A DNA stretch of 64,000 nt from NCBI GenBank assembly GCA_945895265.1, contig CAMDEF010000017.1:1-64000 (forward strand), written 5' to 3'. Source of the stretch: Bordetella parapertussis (GTDB taxonomy: Bacteria > Pseudomonadota > Gammaproteobacteria > Burkholderiales > Burkholderiaceae_B). The position numbers and the translations under genes are program-made. Positions 59,563-64,000 of this stretch are shown piece after piece; within the stretch, counting starts at the first letter, position 1, and every line of letters starts with the position of its first letter. A model generated the notes under the pieces. It searched no databases. It had not been told where the DNA came from and was given only the letters and a program-made list of their open reading frames with translations.

Positions 59563-60168
59563 ATGGTGTTTGACCCTCGCGACGACGCCCAGACCGGCGC
59601 CGCACCCAAAACGCAAACTAACGTCTTGACGCTGGCAGCCTCGGCAATAGCTGTTGCGCTGCTGTGGGTATTGCTGTTTCGCTTAAACCGCTGGGCGCTT
59701 TCGTCTTTTGATGTGACGGTTTTTATCAGTTGGATATTTTTACCGGCGGCAATTCGTATGCTTGCCATTATGGCTTGCGACTGGGTGGGGGCAGTGGGGT
59801 TGTTTGCTGGCGCCTTGTTCACGAATCAGGCCGATCCCACCATTAGTCTGACTGACGGCATCGTGTTGGCCTTTTTATCTTCAGCGGGGCCGCTGGTGGC
59901 GTTTTGGTGCTGTACCCGTTTGCTCAGATTGCCCTTCACCTTGACGGCCAAGCAACTGCTAGTTTTCGCGACCGTAGGGGCCGCTCTCAATGCAGTTCCT
60001 CACAATATTTACTTTTTTTTGTCAGGTCGCATGACTAGCCCGATCGATGGCTTAGTGCCCATGTTTTTGGGTGATCTGGTAGGCACCATGGTCGTGTTGT
60101 ATGCGGTAAGCCTTGCGTTACGGCTGCTGTTTAAACGCTCTGCCGGCCAGCAGCGGGTATCGCGCTGA
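59563..60168 (+). CDS. Integral membrane protein of unknown function
   Basis: 201 residues, with five to six hydrophobic spans (ASAIAVALLWVLLF, VFISWIFLPAAIRM, WVGAVGLFAGALF, IVLAFLSSAGPLVAFW, LLVFATVGAALNAV, MFLGDLVGTMVVLYAV). The spacing resembles MASE1-like sensor modules without an output domain; this is only a resemblance. Coupled to the regulator at 59197. Confidence 0.7.
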   Translation: MVFDPRDDAQTGAAPKTQTNVLTLAASAIAVALLWVLLFRLNRWALSSFDVTVFISWIFLPAAIRMLAIMACDWVGAVGLFAGALFTNQADPTISLTDGIVLAFLSSAGPLVAFWCCTRLLRLPFTLTAKQLLVFATVGAALNAVPHNIYFFLSGRMTSPIDGLVPMFLGDLVGTMVVLYAVSLALRLLFKRSAGQQRVSR

Positions 60169-60201
60169 GCGAGTTCTCTTGGCGGGCGCCCAGATCAACG
60201 C

Positions 60202-60504
60202 CTACAGCCAACCCTGCCGCCAATGTTCGCGATTTTTTAAGTCACGCCAGGGCATGCAAAATTTTCGACCCGTCATGGCCGCTTCAAGTTCAATCTCAAC
60301 AATAGCCTGACCCTCGATTTCAGGTTCAAACACCTTTGTCACCAAAAAATGTTTTTCTTTGCGCTCAGGGTGAACCGCAGTCCACTTGCTAAGCAAGAGT
60401 TTTTTGGGGCTGACTCGATTGGTTAACGCAACATCAGCACTGGCTTTCATCGAGTTGCCTACGGGTTCAGATGCATCGACCGATTTGTACGTGCCTGAGC
60501 ACAT
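60202..60504 (-). CDS. Small Trp-rich protein (TIGR02450-like)
   Basis: About 100 residues. The conserved core is SPKKLLLSKWTAVHPERKEK, then FLVTKVFEPE and MTGRKFCMPWRDLKN, ending WRQGW. Start at ATG 60504 overlaps the stop of the AtuA-type gene (TGATG). Function of this family is not known. Confidence 0.8.
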   Translation of the reverse strand: MCSGTYKSVDASEPVGNSMKASADVALTNRVSPKKLLLSKWTAVHPERKEKHFLVTKVFEPEIEGQAIVEIELEAAMTGRKFCMPWRDLKNREHWRQGWL

Positions 60505-60884
60505 CAACTGTACTCTTTGACTTCAAGCTTAGCCGCCAACGCAGTCGGTACTGTGATCGGCAAATCTAGCATCCAAAAAGACAGACCTTTGCCGTGCGTA
60601 TCGAGATTCAACGCGTCATTGACCCCGCCATCGAGCACACCTTCAAGTACAAAATTCATCGCTTCGAGTTTGGGCAGCACATGGCGCGTGACCTTGGTTG
60701 GATGGCGATAGCCAAACCACTGCGCGACCCGTGCCTCAGTGAGTTGCTCGAGTAGCAGGGCAAAGCATTCAGAATCCCAGGCGATGACGCTGATGTTAGA
60801 GGTGTTGCCCTTGTCGCCTGCGCGCCCATGGGCTAGTTGGTACAGAGGTAATTCAATGGTGTTTAAAGACGTACTGGTGTTCAT
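60504..60884 (-). CDS. AtuA-type small domain protein (C-terminal-like)
   Basis: 126 residues. The stretch LYQLAHGRAGDKGNTSNISV matches the C-terminal domain that follows the acyclic-terpene-utilisation AtuA core in fused proteins; here it is a separate gene. It overlaps the core gene (ATGA) and the Trp-rich gene. Together with the core it would act on acyl-CoA-type substrates; the reaction is not established. Confidence 0.82.
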   Translation of the reverse strand: MNTSTSLNTIELPLYQLAHGRAGDKGNTSNISVIAWDSECFALLLEQLTEARVAQWFGYRHPTKVTRHVLPKLEAMNFVLEGVLDGGVNDALNLDTHGKGLSFWMLDLPITVPTALAAKLEVKEYS

Positions 60885-62293
60885 GCGCGTTGCTCCTGCA
60901 CAAAACTAAAACCAGAGGGCACCGCTTCACGAGGGATGGTGCACGAGAGTGTATCTAAGCGTGGTCGCAGCGACGTTCGCACACCGCCGCCACCTGCAGG
61001 GCCGCAACAATACAGGGCTGTGACTTCACGAAGAATTTTTTCGGCGATCTCTTTTTGCAGATGTACACCCGCGACGCGCAAGCGCACATCGCGCGACGCA
61101 CCCGCATAGCCTTGCGCCATCAGTTCGCCGGCATCGTCACCAAAAATACTCAAGGCGCCAATTAAATCGACACGCAATGGCAGCAAGTGCCCGATGCGTT
61201 TGCGAATGGTCTCGCCGGCAAGCGCAGCACGTTCTTTAGCCTGAAAGCCTGCGTAAGAGATCTCTGCCTCTGCAAAGTATCCATTGTCATAGCAGACATT
61301 CACTTTGAGTTCGTCGGGTCGCTGGTGTCCGGTCACGCCTTGTATCAGGATTCGATCTTTACCCTCGCGAGTGACGGTAGCCTGACTGATGTCAGCCACC
61401 ACATCGGGGGTGAGATAGCGCGCGGGATCATGCACTTCGTACAAGATCTGTTCGCGCCCCGTGCGGTCATCGACACGCCCGCCTGTGTTGGCCGCCTTAA
61501 ACACCGAAAACGTGCCATCTGCCCGAATCTCTGCAATCGGAAATCCAATGCAATCCATGCCAGGTACCGACTTTTGCCCCGGCACGCTGTAATAGCCGCC
61601 GGTCACCTGTGTGCCGCATTCAAGCATGTGGCCTGCCATCGTGCCACAGCCCATCAGGTGCCAGTCTTGCATTGACCAGCCAAAGTGTGCGATCGCAGGG
61701 CCTAGGGTCAGCGAGGGGTCTGATACGCGCCCTGTTACCACAATGTCGGCACCATCTTTGAGCGCCTGTGCGATTTCACCGGCACCCAAGTAAGCGTTGG
61801 CGCTAACCACGCGCTTGGGGTCAATATCGCTGCCCAAGCGTTTGAGTAAAAACGTTAATTGCTCGGGTTGTGTGAGGTCGTCGCCATGCACCACGGCAAT
61901 GCGTGGGGTTCGCAGCCCTTGAGCACGGGCCAGCGCAAAAATTCGCTGCGCGCAGGCCTGCGGGTTAGCCGCACCAAAATTACTGACAATTTGAATCTTG
62001 TGATCTAGGCAGCGTTTGAGTACGGGCCCCACCAGATCGTCGAGCAAGGGCTCATAGCCCATAGCCGGGTTTTTGCGCTTTTCGACCTGAGCCAACGCCA
62101 AAGTGCGCTCAGCAAGGGTTTCGAAGTTCAAGACCCCGCCGCCTAGCGCGATTAAGGTATCGACCACGGGCCCCGCGCCATCGGTTCGGTCGCCCGAAAA
62201 GCCTGTGGCACAGCCAACATAAAGCGGCTTGAGCTGGGCGCTAGGGGGCAAGGTTGCGGAGGTGCCGCCACTTGGGTGCAAGTCAGTTTGCAT
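60881..62293 (-). CDS. AtuA-family (DUF1446) protein
   Basis: 470 residues. Landmarks of the family are VGCATGFSGDRTDGAGPVV near the start, IVSNFGAANPQACAQRI, VVTGRVSDPSLTLGPAI and, near the end, YCCGPAGGGGVRTSLR. AtuA-type proteins are linked to acyclic terpene and branched-acid catabolism, but biochemical roles are unclear. It is paired with the small domain protein as a split form of a fused arrangement. Confidence 0.88.
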   Translation of the reverse strand: MQTDLHPSGGTSATLPPSAQLKPLYVGCATGFSGDRTDGAGPVVDTLIALGGGVLNFETLAERTLALAQVEKRKNPAMGYEPLLDDLVGPVLKRCLDHKIQIVSNFGAANPQACAQRIFALARAQGLRTPRIAVVHGDDLTQPEQLTFLLKRLGSDIDPKRVVSANAYLGAGEIAQALKDGADIVVTGRVSDPSLTLGPAIAHFGWSMQDWHLMGCGTMAGHMLECGTQVTGGYYSVPGQKSVPGMDCIGFPIAEIRADGTFSVFKAANTGGRVDDRTGREQILYEVHDPARYLTPDVVADISQATVTREGKDRILIQGVTGHQRPDELKVNVCYDNGYFAEAEISYAGFQAKERAALAGETIRKRIGHLLPLRVDLIGALSIFGDDAGELMAQGYAGASRDVRLRVAGVHLQKEIAEKILREVTALYCCGPAGGGGVRTSLRPRLDTLSCTIPREAVPSGFSFVQEQRA

Positions 62294-62396
62294 AGGTAAA
62301 CTCTGCTGAGATGTGGTCTGATATGGTTTGTATTAAATCATGGCGGCACACCAACCCGCTCGGTGTGTCCAGACGCAAAGGGTTCAGAGGCTAAGC

Positions 62397-63425
62397 ATGA
62401 ACGAATCTACTGAAACAGCAAACGCCCCATTAGGCAGGGTGCCCCCCGTGTCTGAAATTGTCGCCTCGCGGGCGTATTTCAATGGTCGTCACCCGCGCAA
62501 GGTTGAAATCGAGGATCTGGGCAAAGCGATCGCCGAACCCGACGCGTTGGTGTGGCTTGGGCTAAAAGAGCCAGACGAGGACTTGATCGCCCGCGTGGCG
62601 TTACAACTTAAGCTCGATCCGCATGTGCTTGATGACTTGCAAGCCAAACACCGAATGCCCAAGGTAATGGATTACGACAGTGTGGTGCTGATCGTAGCGA
62701 TGACGGTTGAGGTGAGGGTGTCAGATGGCTTACCTGCATTTGGCGAAACCCAGATGCTGATTGGGTCTAATTTTTTGTTAACGATCAGACGAGGCGCGAT
62801 GGCACCTCACACTGAATTACGCAAGCGCCTTGAAAGCATGCCAGATCGGCTTGCGCGCGGCAGTGATTTTGTGGCAGCTGAATTGCTTGATTTGCTGATT
62901 GACCGCTATAACCTTGCGAACGATATGTTTGAAAAAACTGTCGAACCGATGGAGCAAACCATGCTTTTGCGTGGCCTCGAAAAGCTAAAGGTGCGAAGGC
63001 TGTATCAGCTCAGGCGTGACTTTCATAAAATGCATAACGCCATCTCGCCGCTAGGTGAGGTGTGTCGGCGCCTCGCCCATATTGAGATGGCGCCGATTGA
63101 TGCACAAGCCCGCGTACAGTTTGGCGAGTTGTCTGATCGCGTGTCAAGAGTTGACCGGTTGCTTGATAACTTAGGCGATGGCTTGACCTTTGCCTTTGAA
63201 GCTGGGATGCTCATTGAGCAATCCAAGCAGACCGAAACGACCCGGCGTTTGGCGGCGTGGGCAGCTATTTTGGCGGTACCGACTGCGATCGCCGGTATTT
63301 ACGGCATGAACTTTGAGCACATGCCCGAGCTCAAATGGAAATACGGTTACCTGTTGATCGTCGGCGGCATGGCGACAATCTGCGGTACGCTTTACTATCA
63401 GTTTCGCAAAGCGAAGTGGCTTTAA
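62397..63425 (+). CDS. CorA-family metal-ion transporter (ZntB/CorA-like)
   Basis: 342 residues from ATG 62397 (AGAGG upstream; frame open to 62340). A long soluble domain (~1-285) is followed by two C-terminal spans, the first ending in YGMNFEHMPEL, the CorA selectivity motif. It transports Mg2+, Co2+ or Zn2+. The metal cannot be read from sequence. It is followed by a terminator hairpin that reads into a converging set of small genes. Confidence 0.9.
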   Translation: MNESTETANAPLGRVPPVSEIVASRAYFNGRHPRKVEIEDLGKAIAEPDALVWLGLKEPDEDLIARVALQLKLDPHVLDDLQAKHRMPKVMDYDSVVLIVAMTVEVRVSDGLPAFGETQMLIGSNFLLTIRRGAMAPHTELRKRLESMPDRLARGSDFVAAELLDLLIDRYNLANDMFEKTVEPMEQTMLLRGLEKLKVRRLYQLRRDFHKMHNAISPLGEVCRRLAHIEMAPIDAQARVQFGELSDRVSRVDRLLDNLGDGLTFAFEAGMLIEQSKQTETTRRLAAWAAILAVPTAIAGIYGMNFEHMPELKWKYGYLLIVGGMATICGTLYYQFRKAKWL

Positions 63426-63460
63426 GCTGGGTCACAGCTCTCTCAAAAAACTCTTTTTAA

Positions 63461-63494
63461 AGTGAGTCTTCAAACGCTCACTAGTCTTTTTTTT
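63461..63494 (+). terminator. Rho-independent terminator after the CorA-like gene
   Basis: AGTGAG (63461-63466) pairs with CTCACT (63477-63482) and is followed by AGTC and eight T residues. It overlaps the 3' end of the converging small gene. Confidence 0.75.
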
Positions 63495-63609
63495 CAGTCT
63501 TTTTTGAGTCTTTTTCTATCTTAGAAAACTCTTTGACTGTAAAAACCAACCCTATCACCAACATCGTGAAAATCACAATTGCCGGATACAACAAAATATC
63601 TGAGCTCAT
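63481..63609 (-). CDS. 42-residue single-span protein
   Basis: Minus-strand ATG 63609 opens 42 codons: a membrane segment (ILLYPAIVIFTMLVIGLVF) then a very Lys-rich tail (SKIEKDSKKTEKKD). Its ATG overlaps the stop of the gene before it (ATGA), which argues for real translation. Probably an accessory to the neighbouring small membrane proteins. Not recognised. Confidence 0.6.
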   Translation of the reverse strand: MSSDILLYPAIVIFTMLVIGLVFTVKEFSKIEKDSKKTEKKD

Positions 63610-63788
63610 TTTCGTTGTCCCATCAAAGCGCACAATTTAAAGTAGATACCAAACGTGAATATCGATGGAATCCAAATCGCAGTAAAAATTGCTTGTTGTT
63701 GGTCTTTGACGACAAACCAAAGATAAGCAGAAACGATAAAAGACATCATGACAGCGGTAATAATGAAATAGTCAGAACGTTTAAACAT
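63606..63788 (-). CDS. 60-residue small membrane protein
   Basis: From ATG 63788, with AGGAGA at good spacing, 60 codons with two spans (YFIITAVMMSFIVSAYLWFVV and AIWIPSIFTFGIYFKLCAL) are encoded. The longer frame to 63845 lacks a site. It overlaps the 42-aa gene by 4 bp and follows the right-edge gene by 22 bp. Family not recognised. Confidence 0.7.
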   Translation of the reverse strand: MFKRSDYFIITAVMMSFIVSAYLWFVVKDQQQAIFTAIWIPSIFTFGIYFKLCALMGQRK

Positions 63789-63810
63789 GTATTTCTCCTG
63801 TGGTCGTAAT

Positions 63811-64000
63811 TTATTTCTTGGAATAGTCAAGAATGCCATAGCCAATTGCGCTCAACAGGCAACCTGCAATGGCAACCGTTCCAATAATGCGAATCCCTGA
63901 AGACAGTCCGAGGGAAAAAAAATCCATATCAAAGACGCCAAACATCCCTAAAATGACCCCTAGGCAACCTAAGGCAGTTGACAGGTTTCCTACAAAAACT
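63811..64000 (-). CDS. Partial membrane protein, enters from the right edge
   Basis: At least 62 codons, N-terminus beyond the window. Two hydrophobic spans (LSTALGCLGVILGMFGVF and IIGTVAIAGCLLSAIGYGIL) and a short basic end (DYSKK) are visible. It is the upstream gene of the small-membrane-protein run. Not recognised. Confidence 0.6.
   Translation of the reverse strand, partial: VFVGNLSTALGCLGVILGMFGVFDMDFFSLGLSSGIRIIGTVAIAGCLLSAIGYGILDYSKK

Overview
The window reads as a chromosomal stretch of a betaproteobacterium of the order Burkholderiales, probably near Alcaligenaceae. This is inferred from nine periplasmic Bug/TctC-type solute receptors with no TctA/TctB membrane partners, the mix of CoA-transferase, SDR and AtuA-type catabolic genes, moderate GC and dense short operons. 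No phage, plasmid backbone, intact insertion sequence or CRISPR array was seen. The only RNA gene found is tRNA-Arg(ACG).

Layout. 0-1.4 kb: a DUF1778/GNAT toxin-antitoxin cassette between two ~103-bp direct repeats. 1.5-9.5 kb: Bug receptors, a large autotransporter, an SDR and a decayed region. 8.5-11.9 kb: an amide-hydrolysis operon (Bug, small protein, amidase, isochorismatase-fold hydrolase). 11.8-13.5 kb: a first HipBA module. 15.4-17.8 kb: a sulfur operon (periplasmic rhodanese, YeeE/YedE transporter, 56-aa protein). 18-24 kb: a deacetylase, a truncated outer-membrane barrel, a VOC protein and a Bug/MetE-like/Bug cluster. 24.4-25.6 kb: SPFH-NfeD, separated by tandemly duplicated stop/start junctions that encode 11-residue mini-ORFs. 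25.6-30.4 kb: ptxABCD (phosphite uptake and oxidation) with a candidate Pho box, followed by an isocitrate-dehydrogenase-like gene. Divergent from ptx lie a PhyH-type dioxygenase and a SAF-domain oxidoreductase. 33-35.5 kb: a secreted protein, a PcfJ-like protein and a HIT protein. 36.9-38.5 kb: a second HipBA-like pair.

38.6-43.4 kb holds the clearest specialised pathway: a selenoneine cluster (SenA divergent from SenB, then SenC/SelD) whose senBC arm runs directly into a fused binding-protein/permease of the glycine-betaine/choline type, a candidate transporter for the product or its precursor. 43.5-50 kb: a CoA-transferase, a GT9 glycosyltransferase, a TPP-enzyme/SDR/Bug operon and tRNA-Arg. 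50.5 kb: a response-regulator/adenylate-cyclase fusion. 53-57.4 kb: a 2-aminoethylphosphonate-type ABC transporter with a convergent tyrosine-phosphatase-like gene. 58.6-64 kb: small membrane proteins, a MarR-like regulator, an AtuA-type gene pair, a CorA-like transporter and a run of tiny coupled membrane-protein genes that continues past the right edge.

Taken together, the window combines scavenging of reduced phosphorus (phosphite, probably phosphonate), sulfur and selenium metabolism, and organic-acid or amide scavenging through Bug receptors. Three toxin-antitoxin modules are interspersed. Several short genes (42-62 aa) were found by translating intergenic DNA by eye. Start codons were moved inward where a Shine-Dalgarno sequence and signal peptide supported it. 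Family assignments rest on recognised motifs, not on database searches.
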